Source: Procambarus clarkii
Lineage: Eukaryota > Arthropoda > Malacostraca > Decapoda > Cambaridae
Reading direction: 5' to 3'
Assembly (NCBI RefSeq): GCF_040958095.1
Contig: NC_091208.1
Location: 10,849,326 to 10,913,325, forward strand
Length of the DNA stretch: 64,000 nt
The translations under genes and the position numbers were made by a program. Shown here piece by piece: positions 32,854 to 44,227 of the stretch; position 1 is the first letter of the stretch; each line of letters starts with the position of its first letter. The notes under the pieces were generated by a model. It was not told where the DNA came from. It did no database searches and saw nothing but the letters and a program-made list of their open reading frames with translations.

Positions 32854-33230
32854 ATAGATAAAATAATGTCACGATATAATAAGATAAGCAATTACAGGAA
32901 CAGTTAAATACTAAATCTGCTGTACAATCATTTAAGCACTCAACGTGTGTCTTTAAACTGCTAGTCTAGGCATTAGAATTAATAAAAACAGTATTCTCTA
33001 TGACTGGTTTTAATATAATTAACAATACAACTAAAGTCTATCTCCCTAAGTCAATAAGACAGGAAATTAGAACCATATTTTCAGAATGTCAAGAGAGAGG
33101 GAGTGCCAGCTCCGACATAGAATGTAAACATAGGCTTCCAGAGAGAGGTCGGCACAACGCAACACTACAAAGATCTCATATATAGATCGCCCAACAGGAT
33201 TTTGCCACAGCGACCTCATCCATCAAACAG
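32854..33230. other. Gene-free flank of the LINE
   Basis: No coding region recognised. It may be the remaining part of the BEL 3' LTR: it ends near CATCAAACA at about 33228. Confidence 0.3.
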
Positions 33231-34420
33231 GGAAGGCATTATTTCCATACTAAATGATTTGTAGAGCTCTTATTTTATTGTGTAATTTACTGCTATGGTT
33301 ATACTGCCTAACAACAACAAAACGAGGTTGAGCCTGGTTTTAATAATAACACAATCTTCATTATTTTAAGTCACATTTATTGACAATAATAAATTTTGAA
33401 AAATTGTTAAGGTGTAAATATTCGGCAGGTAACGTGTGACGAACTGGAAAAATCACAGAGAGCTGTTATCGTCTACATGAACCTGCACAGACGCTTACTT
33501 GCTCAAACATAGACAACAGGGCCGTCATTAATCCAGGTCCAGGACGGACCACATGTGGCAATCCAAACATCAGGACTATCAAACTGGTCCTGATGTTGGA
33601 GGACCAGCTCTCATACTAACAGTTTAACAGCTGAGGTAAATTATTCCCATTTTATTAACCTATTTTAGCTGTAGTACTAACAATATAATATTATTTTAGT
33701 AGTTTATTATAATTTTCAATTATATAATTAATAGACAACGTACATAACCCCCCACCCCAAACTTGTGATCAGGTAAACACCCAGCAGGATAACTTTTAAA
33801 ATACTGTCCACTTTGAAGCAATAATTATAAATTAAAATAAATTAAATAAATTAAAAATATAAATAATTTAAAAATATAAATAAATTAAAATATAAATAAA
33901 TTAAAATATAAATAAATTAAAAATATAAATAAATTAAAAAATATAAATGCCTGCTGGGAAAATACCCCACAGGGACAACAGAGTATTTTTTTAGATATTT
34001 TTTATATTGTTTTAGGAAAGACATAGGCTAATACAGTGATCTGAACATTGAGCTATTTCCGTGCTTCTTGTGTATATAACAAGAAGAACAACAAGAACTT
34101 CTTGTGAACATTATTTAATTTCTTAGAGGTGGCATATATGAAAGAGTATGGGTGGATATGAATAGGAGATACTGCATAGTCCCCAGCAGTCCTTCTGCAA
34201 TTTCATTCTTATGTTTAATATACAATCTTTCAACTGATTGTTTGGTAGAAATAATCAATCTTTGTAAATGGGATTATATAATAAGAAATTGAAAATGGAA
34301 TTTAATATGCAATCATTAGAAAACTGACTGATTGAGGGAAGTTGAGGACTGGCCGGCTGATGATGTCATTGAACACTAGGGATGACTAGAACTGTGCATC
34401 GCCGAGGTAACTAAAATTAG
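33231..34420. other. AT-rich stretch without genes
   Basis: Nothing recognisable apart from the inverted-repeat element at 33779-33962 and the AAATTAAAATATAAAT repeats inside it. Confidence 0.6.
33779..33962. mobile_element. AT-rich element with CCCAGCAGG inverted ends, copy 1
   Basis: Begins ACCCAGCAGGATAAC and ends GCCTGCTGGGAAAA, enclosing a short AAATTAAAATATAAAT tandem repeat. A related sequence in opposite orientation lies at 38566-38685. Possibly a MITE; no duplication confirmed. Confidence 0.45.
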
Positions 34421-34548
34421 GGATGACTGGTCAAGGCTCTTTAATCTCCAGAAGAAAAATAATGTACGCTAGAACGGAACCATTTAATAACACTTTGACA
34501 AATATTGTACATCAGAAGGGTGTAGTCAGAGCGGCTGACGGAAAAGAA

Positions 34549-34605
34549 AGTGTGCCAAATCGCGGCTGTTGCAGAAAAGGCAAAAAGCCACGATTTGGCA
34601 CACTT
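34549..34605. other. Long hairpin (about 20-bp stem)
   Basis: 34549-34568 is complementary to 34586-34605 with one mismatch, around a 17-base A-rich loop. It is the size of a short precursor-microRNA hairpin but is not recognised. It lies just before the first minisatellite. Confidence 0.7.
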
Positions 34606-34612
34606 CTCACTA

Positions 34613-34990
34613 ATGACATGTCCTGTTTGCCCTTTGACATGTTCTCCTTGTCCTATGACATGTACTTCTCGGCCTCTGATATGCACTCCTCGTTCTCTTA
34701 CATATACTCCACGCCCTCTGATATGTACTCCTTGTCCTATGACATGTCCTACTCATCCTCTCACATATACTAATTGTCATGTGACATGTACTTCTCGTCC
34801 AATGACATGTACTTCTCGGCCTCTGACATGTACTCCTTGTCCTTTGACATGTACTCTGTGTCCTATGACATGTTCTACTCGTCTTCTGACATGTACTTCT
34901 TGGCCTCTTGACATGTCATGCTCGTCCTCTGACATGTACTCCTTGTCCTCTGACAGGTACTCCTTGTTCTCTGACATGTGCTCCAAGTCC
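34613..34990. repeat. 21-bp minisatellite with GACATGTA core (about 18 copies)
   Basis: Degenerate unit of the form TCCTNTGACATGTACTYCTYG. Each unit has the palindrome ACATGT or a variant. Confidence 0.9.
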
Positions 34991-35067
34991 TCCGTCTAGT
35001 CCTTCACGTAAAGTTTGCAATTCTGTCCAAAGCCAAAGAATAAAGGTTATTAGAGAAGTTTGTGCTT

Positions 35068-35670
35068 AATGTAGTAGTAGTAGTAGTGGTAGAATGCTGA
35101 TTGTAGTAGTAGTGACAGAACGCTGATTGTAGTAGTAGTGGTAGAATGCTGATTGTAGTAGTAGTGACAGAACGCTGATTTTAGTAGTAGTGGTAGAATG
35201 CTGATTGTAGTAGTAGTGACAGAACGCTGATTGTAGTAGTAGTGGTAGAATGCTGATTGTAGTAGTAGTGACAGAACGCTGATTGTAGTAGTAGTGGTAG
35301 AATGCTGATTGTAGTAGTAGTGACAGAACGCTGATTTTAGTAGTAGTGGTAGAATGCTGATTGTAGTAGTAGTGACAGAACGCTGATTGTAGTAGTAGTG
35401 GTAGAATGCTGATTGTAGTAGTAGTGACAGAACGCTGATTTTAGTAGTAGTGGTAGAATGCTGATTGTAGTAGTAGTGACAGAACGCTGATTTTAGTAGT
35501 AGTGGTAGAATGCTGATTGTAGTAGTAGTGACAGAACGCTGATTGTAGTAGTAGTGGTAGAATGCTGATTGTAGTAGTAGTGACAGAACGCTGATTTTAG
35601 TAGTAGTGGTAGAATGCTGATTGTAGTAGTAGTGACAGAACGCTGATTGTAGTAGTAGTGAAAGATTGCT
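35068..35670. repeat. 52-bp higher-order minisatellite (26-bp A/B dimers)
   Basis: Monomer A contains GTGGTAGAATGCTGATT and monomer B contains GTGACAGAACGCTGATT. They alternate strictly A-B for about 23 monomers. Confidence 0.95.
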
Positions 35671-35689
35671 GATTGTAGTAGTAGTGATA

Positions 35690-36925
35690 GTGACAGTTGT
35701 AGTTGATGGTGACAGTGACAGCTGTGGTATTGTTGAAGGTGACAGTGACAGTTGTAGTACTGTTGAAGGTGACAGTGACAGTTGTAGTACTGTCGATGGT
35801 GACAGTGACAGTTGTAGTACTGTCGATGGTGAAAGTGACAGTTGTAGTACTGTCGATGGTGACAGTGACAGCTGTAGTGTTGTTGATGGTGACAGTGACA
35901 GTTGTAGTGCTGTTGATGATGACAGTGACTGTTGTAGTGCTGTTGATGATGACAGTGACTGTTGTAGAGCTGTTGATGGTGAAAATGACAGCTGTAGTGT
36001 TGTTGATGGTGACAGTGACAGTTGTAGTGTTGTTGATGGTGACAGTGACTGTTGTAGTGCTGTTGATGGTGACAGTGACTGTTGTAGTGTTGTTGATGGT
36101 GACAGTGACAGTTGTAGTGCTGTTGATGATGACAGTGACTGTTGTAGTGCTGTTGATGATGACAGTGACTGTTGTAGTGCTGTTGATGATGACAGTGACT
36201 GTTGTAGTGCTGTTGATGATGACAGTGACTGTTGTAGAGCTGTTGATGATGACAGTGACTGTTGTAGTGCTGTTGATGATGACAGTGACTGTTGTAGTGC
36301 TGTTGATGATGACAGTGACTGTTGTAGAGCTGTTGATGATGACAGTGACTGTTGTAGTGTTGTTGATGATGACAGTGACTGTTGTAGTGCTGTTGATGAT
36401 GACAGTGACTGTTGTAGTGCTGTTGATGGTGACAGTGACTGTTGTAGTGCTGTTGATGATGACAGTGACTGTTGTAGTGCTGTTGATGATGACAGTGACT
36501 GTTGTAGTGCTGTTGATGGTGACAGTGACTGTTGTAGTGCTGTTGATGGTGACAGTGACTGTTGTAGTGCTGTTGATGGTGACAGTGACTGTTGTAGAGC
36601 TGTTGATGGTGACAGTGACTGTTGTAGTGCTGTTGATGGTGACAGTGACTGTTGTAGAGCTGTTGATGGTGACAGTGACTGTTGTAGTGCTGTTGATGGT
36701 GGCAGTGACTGTTGTAGTGTTGTTGATGGTGACAGTGACTGTTGTAGTGCTGTTGATGGTGGCAGTGACTGTTGTAGTGTTGTTGATGGTGACAGTGACT
36801 GTTGTAGTGTTGTTGATGGTGACAGTGACTGTTGTAGTGTTGTTGATGGTGACAGTAACAGTTGTAGTGCAGTTTAAGGTGATAGTGACTGTTGTAGTGT
36901 CGTTGATGGTGACAGTAGTAAGCGT
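35690..36925. repeat. 30-bp minisatellite (about 41 copies)
   Basis: Period exactly 30, with the unit core GACAGTGACTGTTGTAGTGC. Two recurring variants are GATGATGAC and GATGGTGAC. Long open frames on both strands (400-480 codons) arise because 30 is a multiple of 3. Confidence 0.97.
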
Positions 36926-36974
36926 GATGATTGTTCAAGTGTTGGCGCTTGTCGTGGTTGAAAAAGGCTTGTAA

Positions 36975-37345
36975 CGGTATTAAATGTTGTAGTAGCCATG
37001 ATGGATGTTGTGGTGGTATTAGATGTTGTGGTAGCCATGATGGATGTTGTAGTGGTATTAAATGTTGTAGTAGCCATGATGGATGTTGTGGTGGTATTAG
37101 ATGTTGTGGTAGTCATGATGGATGTTGTGGTGGTATTAGATGTTGTGGTAGTCATGATGGATGTTGTGGTGGTATTAGATGTTGTGGTAGTCATGATGGA
37201 TGTTGTAGTGGTATTAAATGTTGTAGTAGCCATGATGGATGTTGTGGTGGTATTAGAAGTAGTGGTAGTCATGATAGATGTTGTGGTAGTATTAGAAGTA
37301 GTGGTAGTCATGATAGATGTTGTAGTGGTATCAGATGTTGTGCTC
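36975..37345. repeat. 39-bp minisatellite (about 9 copies)
   Basis: The unit contains GGATGTTGTGGTGGTATTAG and GTCATGAT or GCCATGAT variants. It follows the 30-bp array after about 50 bp. Confidence 0.95.
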
Positions 37346-37389
37346 ATAATAGTGATACAGAACTGCGGGTGTTACATGGCGATGTTTAG

Positions 37390-37670
37390 TGGTGGCGTTA
37401 TCAATTATATTATAACACATTAACAAGAGCTTGTACCGTTTACAAGCTGTTACAATATTGCCGTCCATAACACTATTAGATAAGGTTACCTATAATTAAG
37501 TAAGATCATAGAGTCTGAAGGAAATATAAGTGATAAGAATACCAACACAAATGTAATTTTAAAAACAGTTATACAAGTAGAAATAATTGTCTTAACATTA
37601 TATCATTAATGATGGCAAAAAGCATAACATGATTAAATATAGTTTGTTAGTTTAATGACTGGAATAAATC
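37390..37670. other. AT-rich spacer without genes
   Basis: Nothing recognised between two minisatellites. Confidence 0.6.
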
Positions 37671-37674
37671 ATAA

Positions 37675-38560
37675 GATGGGTTTGAACACAGCTAGAACCT
37701 GGAACCCTAGAACTTCTGAACACAGCTTTGATGAGGTTGTTGGATTAGAACACAATGGTGATGAGGTTGAACTCAGTGTTGATAGGGGTTGAACATAGTA
37801 GTGATGAGGTTGAACGCAATGGTGATAGGGGTTGAATACAATAGTGATGGTGTTGAACACAATAGAGATGTATTGAACACAATAGTGATTGGGTTCTACA
37901 CAATGGTAATGAGGTTGAACACAATGGTAATATATTTGAACATAGTTATGTTGGGGTTGAACACAATTGTGATAGGGTTGAACACAATTGTGATGGTGGA
38001 TGAACACACTGGAGATGGAGGTTGAGCACAGTGGTCATTGGGTTAAGTACAATGATGGGGTTGAGCACAATGGTGATGGGGGATGCTCACAGTGGTGATG
38101 GGATTCAACACAAAGGTGATGGGGTTGAACACAATGGAGAAGGGTTGAAGACAATGGTGAAGGGTTGAACACAATGGTGAAGGGTTGAACACAATGGTGA
38201 AGGGTTGGACACAATAGTGATGGGGTTGAACACAATGGTGATAAAGATTGAACACTGTGGTGATGTAGTTAAACTCAATCATTATATAGTTTAACACAGT
38301 TGTCATGGGGTTGAACACAATTGTGTTGGATGTTGAACACAATGGTGATGGGGTTCAAGACAATGGTGATTGGGTTGAACATAATCATGATGGGGTTGAA
38401 CACAATAGTGACTGGAGTTTAAGACAGTGTTGATGGGGTTAAACACAGTGGTGATTGGAATGAATACAATGGTAATGGAGTTGAACACAATGGTGATGGC
38501 CTTGAACACAATGATGGTAGGGGTTGAACACAATAAAGATGGTGTTGAACACTGGATTCT
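37675..38560. repeat. Degenerate 18-24 bp minisatellite (GGTTGAACACAATGGTGAT)
   Basis: Irregular units of the form GGGGTTGAACACAATGGTGAT. The same unit type occurs at 62430-63240, 24 kb away. Confidence 0.92.
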
Positions 38561-38565
38561 TTTCC

Positions 38566-38685
38566 CAGCAGGAATTTATATTATATACTGTTAATTTAAT
38601 AACAATATAATTTAAGAGAGCTAATTGAGAATGGACTGTATTTTAGGAATGGACAGTATTTCACTGGTTTGCCCTGCTGGGTGTG
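38566..38685. mobile_element. AT-rich element with CCCAGCAGG inverted ends, copy 2
   Basis: Starts TTCCCAGCAGGAATTTAT and ends GCCCTGCTGGGTGTGTA. It shares the tract AATACTGTCC (in reverse complement) and both end motifs with 33779-33962, inverted relative to it. Confidence 0.45.
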
Positions 38686-41558
38686 TACCTCTCCACAACT
38701 TTGGGAGGTTGCACGTACATAGCCTACACCACGAGTGGTGGGAAACAGTACCTAGACTAATAAACATACTATTTGAAAACTAATAGTCCTACTCTAGAGT
38801 ATCTCTAGAGACGCAAAAGCCTGGTAATAAGCAAAGATTTTAATCAATTAATCTTGGAACCTCGTAGGGAGGAGCACTATTGTGACTTAGGTACCCTCAT
38901 GGTGAACCAGGTCGACTCGATACTGCCTGATCGTACTGTAGCTGCCAAATAAGTCATAAGTAATACTCTGTTACCACAACACAACATATTTTCCAAGAAG
39001 ATGGATTTGCATTAATAATTTGGCTTACCCATTTTGTTTAGAGCACCTGCGTTAGAACCATGCAACGTTAAAAAAGATCATGATAATGGCCACTAGCAGA
39101 ACTACAACAATTACTCATAAACAACACTTCCCTGGTACGATCAGTTCGATGGTTAGGCGAAAATGCTACTCTTCCTGTTTCATGAACTCGGGAAATGTAA
39201 CTATGTTTGGCAATTAAGAGGAAAACGTGGAAGTGTCTTCTCTGCCAAGCGCTCAAGTCATGCTTCCAGTCTCAATGCTTGGGGTCTAACCTAACAACAA
39301 ATTAATTATAACTACTGGTTAATACGATAATCTATAACAATTGTTCAGAACAACACTTCCTGACTGAAGACCTCATCAGTTGGGCAGAATTTCTTCTTTT
39401 CCTGTATCGCGCAACTCTGGGAAGGTGCACGTGCTAATTATTGTTGAGCGCCAGTGCATGCGAGCGTCTCGGGAGCCATGTGCACACTGGAGTAGTGTGG
39501 CGTCTCCTTCCCCAGCTCCGCTTTTGACGTAACCATCAGCAAAGTTTCATATTCGTCATTATTGACTTGGGGATGGAGATTTTGGTTTACTAATTACTTA
39601 ATTGAAATAAATCTTGAAGAATAATCTCCAGATCGAAGGTGTGAGGGGGATGGGTTGACACCATCTAAACCTTCTACTAGTGTACGTGCACGTGAAGCTC
39701 GACGTGCACTGGAGCACGTGAGTAGCCATGCACCCGGACTATATTTGGTAACCCGTACCCGAAACATCCCGTGTACAGGCTCACTGGAGAGCCTAGGTCA
39801 TCAGCATTCCAAATATGTTACAATGGCCGTTGTAGCACATTTGTGGAAACAGTTAGAGCGAGTAGCGGCTTTTAACTGTAAAAGAGTGAGGGAGGCAGCA
39901 GACAGAGAAGCCGGAGGAGCGAGCGGAAAGGCGTGAGGTATCAGTGGCCTCCCGCTCCTTCATCATAGGAACGCAGGCGGTCATCTTGGATGCCATCCCT
40001 TACGTGCCAAGGAAGCTGACCTGTGGTTGGCCAAGGAGGTAGGCCGTAGGATTCCTCTCTCTGATTGGCTCGTTTGAGGAGGACAGGTAAAAGCCGGCAC
40101 TCCTTGCCGCCCGGCATCAAGACGCCATTCTGCGCCAGCCTCTAGACTTGTAAGACGTGGTTTCTCTGGGTCGGCCAGCTCAGTGAAACTACTGTCTCTA
40201 GTGGATCTAAGTACATCTTCAGTATCCACCAACATCAACAGGGTTCCGTGGGAACATAGCAGAATCCAGGAACTCGTCGTATTTGTGTGTAATAGCAAGG
40301 GAGTATTTTGAACAGATCGTGAGAAGTGGGTAAAAGTTCATACGAGCGGGTGAAACAAACTATAAGTCTGTTTCACCCACTCGTGAAGTTCCCATCTCAG
40401 TTATCAGTCAGACTATCTGATCTCCTGCTAGTGTTTTGTAGCAGTGGAGTGATCTGGGAACATTTTGTCAGTGCTCAGGGCAGGTTTCCCATAGAAATTC
40501 GTGGGAATTTCGAGAGACATTGTCGTTCACAGTGTTTGCCACCATTTTGTACGTCCGAGGCGCTTCGCCCCGAGCCAGGTACGAAGCTGTCCAAGTGAAG
40601 GAGTGTACCAAACGTACCTAGTGGCGAGGGACTCCACGCTGGTCTATTCACAGCTAAGCCTCGCGTACCGCCACCTAGTGAGGGGGGTGGTCACCTACTA
40701 CAACTGTGTGTATGTGAGAGCCGGATGTATAATTGAGTAAGTACCCTGTGTGTATATGGTGATTATTATCCCTAAGCCTGAATTCGAGGTCAGGTGTTCC
40801 ACCGGCATTGTCTCTGCTAGCATCTTAGAGGTGAAGGGAAGCGTGGGGCGCGTGAGATTTTCACCCCTTATATATGTCCTTGTCAGTGAAGGGAGCACTT
40901 GGTCAGTTGTGTGCAGCGTACATGTGTGTGTGTGTGTGTGTGTGGGAACACATTCAGAGTTATCAGACATAGGACCGTTGGGCCGTCCTATAGTGTTGTA
41001 TACTCCATTCTGGTGGGTAAAGAAATGGGTCGTGTTCTATGTGGTAATTAGAGCACTGTGTGTCATTGCAACCTGGTAGTAAAGTGTTGGGCATGTTCTA
41101 ATATAGTGAAATTAGAGTACCGTGTGTGTTTGTTATTGCAAAGGGGTTGTAATCTGTTGGACCATGATTGTTAATAGTGTTGATCAATCACTGTGTTATT
41201 ATAGTTTAGTAAATTGTATGGGCCATATTCTAGTGGGTTAGAGCACTGAGAATGTTATTTATTGCTGTTCTGCATTAATTGTAATTGCAACTAGATTGTA
41301 ATTGTGTTAAAATCACCGGGTGTTGATCTATTGTGTCGTGGGTGAACTTGTCTTTGGGACGAGTACTTGGTATTATTTTCCTGTGTATTTGGTTGTCATC
41401 GAAGTCCAGTATTCAGTAAACGTTGATTGAGAGGCAATTAATGTAACGCAACCAAGGGAACACCCATTTCTTATAGAAAAATTGTCCTAAGACAATTTGA
41501 GTAACGTAAGATACGGTGTGGTTAATTATTGTCCAAGGAACAGCTGTTTTGGTCGGCC
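38686..41558. other. Unclassified sequence without recognisable genes
   Basis: Several short open frames (for example 39655-39936) lack family resemblance. Two segments near 39120-39200 and 39352-39430 look like diverged copies of each other. A (GT)n run is at about 40924-40943. Part of it may be a long LTR or leader: an ATTGGCT box (about 40062) and GTAAAAG (about 40087) precede a Cys-poor, GC-rich leader. Nothing definite. Confidence 0.4.
40338..40397. other. Hairpin with GGGTGAAACA / TGTTTCACCC stem
   Basis: TTCATACGAGCGGGTGAAACA and TGTTTCACCCACTCGTGAA form an imperfect stem of about 18 bp around an 11-base loop. Confidence 0.7.
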
Positions 41559-41572
41559 ACTTCAGGGGAAGT
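41559..41572. repeat. Target-site duplication of retroposon copy 2 (left)
   Basis: ACTTCAGGGGAAGT, repeated exactly at 44214-44227 after the poly(A) tail. Confidence 0.92.
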
Positions 41573-41718
41573 GAGTCCCACCTGAGCTGCTGTAGGGTGA
41601 AGACGTGTCGTCTGACCGCTCCGGCAGTTTGGGGAGGTTGCCGTTTTCGCCAGCAGGGGGTGTGGGTGTCTCTACCCTCCCTGCTGTCCCTGACTGGTGT
41701 TGACGTGGTGCTTTTGCG

Positions 41719-43664
41719 ATGAGCGGCCATCATCCCGCTGTCGAGAGGGTAAACTCCGTGGGGTTGGAGTTTACCTGCCGTGCAGGGTATCCTCTCGTTG
41801 AGCAGGTCATGTGTGACGTGCTACATGTCCCGGTCGAGGAAATCTACGGGGTTGAGCTGGTGACTGCTCGCCGGGTGATCATCAAGTTTGTGGGCGAGGA
41901 GGCGTACCGTGGATTTCTCTGGCGGTACGAGGGCCGTACCTTGAAGTCTCCGTGGTGTAGTGGTAAGACACTCGCCTGGCGTTTCGCGAGCGCTATGCCA
42001 TGGGTTCGTATCCTGGCCGGGGAGGATTTACTGGGCGCAAATCCTTAACTGTAGCCTCTGTTTAACGCAACAGTAAAATGTGTACTTGGATGAAAAAACG
42101 ATTGTTCGCGGCTGGGATCGTATTCCAGGGACCTGCCCGAAACGCTACGCGTACTAGTGGCTGTACAAGAATGTAACAACTCTTGTATATATCTCAAAAA
42201 AAAAAAAAAAGTTGTTGGATGGCACTGGTTCTGTGGCCATTTCTGATCGGAGTGGTGCCGTGACGTATGTGAGCGTTCATGGGGTCCCCATGGAATTAAT
42301 TCCCTGAGTCCCTTCTCCGGCGTTTCTTCCAGAGATTTGGCTCCGTCGTCAGTGTGAGGATGCACTAGCTATCTTCTGGAAAATATGCGGGAGTGAAGAC
42401 GAACATTCGTACCCTCGGGTTGCGCCTGAGGTCGGACATGCCATCCTCTGTCCGACTTTTAGGGTACTACGTGTGGGTGTATTATGCCCGGCAACCCCGT
42501 ACTTGTTTCCAGTGTGGCATGTTGGGGCATCAGGCTGCACGATGCACTGTGGATCCGGTTGCTCCGGTCAACTTGTTCCGGGAAGAGGATTTCCCGCCGC
42601 TCCCTCTGGAGGAGGTCTCCAGGGATGAGGAGGTGAGCGTTCAGTTAGTGGGTCTTGCAGTGCCATCGGATGGTCTACGTGCTCCTGTCACTGTCTCCGC
42701 TGCTCCTGAAGGCCTTCCTGGTGATCACTGTGACGCGCCGCCGTCTTCTCCTTCGTCTTTGGCTGCTGCGCCTGGCCCTATGATCTCGCCTCGGGTCCCG
42801 GATGTGCTGGGTGCTGGGGTGGCTGCGGAGCCTCCTGTTGTGTGTGGGCCGGTTCCCCCTGTGGTAGAGGCTGCTGCCGTTCTGCGTCGGGCGTTGGTTC
42901 GTCCGGCTGGAGGGACCCGTGTTTCTGGGTCCGCTTCCGGCTCTGACGATCTCCGGCCAGAGCCCAAGCGTTCCAGGCGTTCGTCGTCTGCCTGGGACGA
43001 TGTTGGGGAATTCGATGACTGTGGGTCCTTGGGTGTTGACGGTGTGGAACCGGATGTGTCGCTGTCTCCACGGTTGGTGGTGGCAGAGGTTCATGTGCCT
43101 GCTGATGCTGGTACCCGGGTCTCGGGGGTACCTTCCGTTCCTTCTCCGCCTGGGGACTCTCCGCAGTGGGAGGTGGTGGCTCCCGCTCCCAGGAATGGTG
43201 TGGTTGCTGGTGCTGGGCGTGGCCTGGTTGTGACATTACGGAAGGATGGGCACTGCCCTGGTTCCCTGCAGTCGTCTGGTGGTGTGCCCGTGGCCGCTGG
43301 TGCCCCGGTGGTGGTGTCCTATGTCCGGCCCCCACCTGTGAGGGTACGCTTTGGGGACCTGGGGACGTGTTGCCGGCGTCGGTGATGCCGCCGGGTCACT
43401 GGTCGCCGATTGCTGAGTTACTGCTGAATGACGATCCGGGGGAATTTCATGGTGGGGGTGTTCCCATGATGTGGGGGATTGTGGCAGTTACTCGCGTCAG
43501 AAGTGATACCATTTGGGTCCCCCTGCTTACGGGTGTTTGTTTCTAGGGTTCCGGATGACATGGCGTCCCCGGTGGGTGAACGAGACCCTGGGGGGTGGTT
43601 ACGTTGGGAGGCGTTCAATGTGGGATTCCCACGGGTCTTGTTCCCGGGCAAGTATGTCCGCTGA
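41719..43664 (+). pseudogene. ORF1 (CCHC gag-like protein) of retroposon copy 2, SINE-interrupted
   Basis: The start ATG at 41719 opens GLEFTCRAGYPLVEQVMCD and VELVTARRVIIKFVGEEA, then the SINE at 41946-42210 cuts the frame after RYEGRT. Coding resumes with ISDRSGAVTYVSVHGVPM, a damaged stretch around 42300-42390, and an open frame to 43385. That frame has TNIRTLGLRLRSD, the zinc knuckle CFQCGMLGHQAARC (42504-42545), LFREEDFPPLP, a long Pro/Val/Gly-rich region and PKRSRRSS. After one or two frame changes the C-terminus WLRWEAFNVGFPRVLFPGKY ends at 43664. The order of blocks is the same as in copy 1. The protein should bind nucleic acid, as LINE ORF1 proteins do. The 5' third resembles an RNA-recognition fold only loosely. 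Confidence 0.87.
41946..42210 (+). mobile_element. tRNA-derived SINE, family 1, copy 3
   Basis: Same head (box A-like, box B GGTTCGTATCC) and LINE-type tail, with a 15-base A run. Inserted in ORF1 of retroposon copy 2, so younger than that insertion. Confidence 0.92.
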
Positions 43665-43932
43665 TTCCCTGTTTTTTTGTTTTTTTTTGTTTTTGCTATT
43701 TGTAGTGTTGTGTGCCCCTCTGGCGTTTTGTTTGCCCTACTGTTTTCTGTGCCCGTGCCTCTCCCTTTGTTTGTGGAGGGGCCGGTGTTTTGCAGAGTGT
43801 ATTCTCTTCATGTATTACCATGTTGTATTGTGTTTTCTTTTTAATTTTCCTTTTGTTTATATTTATGATTTGTTTGTGTGTGCATTGTCTTGTGTTATGT
43901 TTCATTTTATACATTATGATGTGTTTTGTTGT

Positions 43933-43947
43933 CGGTCCTCCCGGCCG
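43933..43947 (+). other. 3' UTR hairpin 1, retroposon copy 2
   Basis: CGGTC-CTCCC-GGCCG: five pairs including one G-U, five-base loop. Counterpart of 20918-20932. Confidence 0.6.
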
Positions 43948-44097
43948 GTGCTTGTTTGTTTTGTTTTATATTATTCCTAAGTTTTGTTTATTTACTTATA
44001 TTATTTGTTTGTTTGTTATTGTTTTATAATTTGTCTTGATGTATGCTGTCTTTCTCATGCGTTCCTTCATTTTTGCTAATTATTGTCCTGTGCTGTT

Positions 44098-44110
44098 GGT
44101 CCTTCTGGCC
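44098..44110 (+). other. 3' UTR hairpin 2, retroposon copy 2
   Basis: GGTC-CTTCT-GGCC: four pairs including one G-U, five-base loop. Counterpart of 21262-21274. Confidence 0.55.
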
Positions 44111-44213
44111 GGTGGCTTCTATATTTGTTTTTGTTTTCTGTGATATTTTATTGTATTTATTGTCTTTACCTTGGATGCTTGCATGTAAAAATAAAAATAA
44201 TAATAAAAAAAAA

Positions 44214-44227
44214 ACTTCAGGGGAAGT
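44214..44227. repeat. Target-site duplication of retroposon copy 2 (right)
   Basis: ACTTCAGGGGAAGT, identical to 41559-41572. Confidence 0.92.

Larger units (their letters stand above)
41573..44213 (+). mobile_element. ORF1-only LINE-like retroposon, copy 2 (complete)
   Basis: Bounded by a perfect 14-bp target-site duplication: 146-bp 5' UTR, zinc-knuckle ORF1 (41719-43664), about 550-bp 3' UTR with two hairpins, and an A-rich tail. It is 2,641 bp including a SINE of about 265 bp inside ORF1. No polymerase or endonuclease is present between the duplications. Confidence 0.93.

Noticed and set aside
35690-36925. CRISPR-like regular array
   Set aside because: Units are contiguous with no unique spacers, and the sequence is clearly eukaryotic.
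35493-36974. Open frames of 400-480 codons on both strands
   Set aside because: They lie in a 30-bp tandem repeat; period divisible by three keeps all frames open. Translations are simple repeats with no family resemblance.
39655-39936. 93-codon frame as a possible host exon
   Set aside because: Arg/Ala/Ser-rich, no family resemblance, in a stretch likely to be part of an unknown element.
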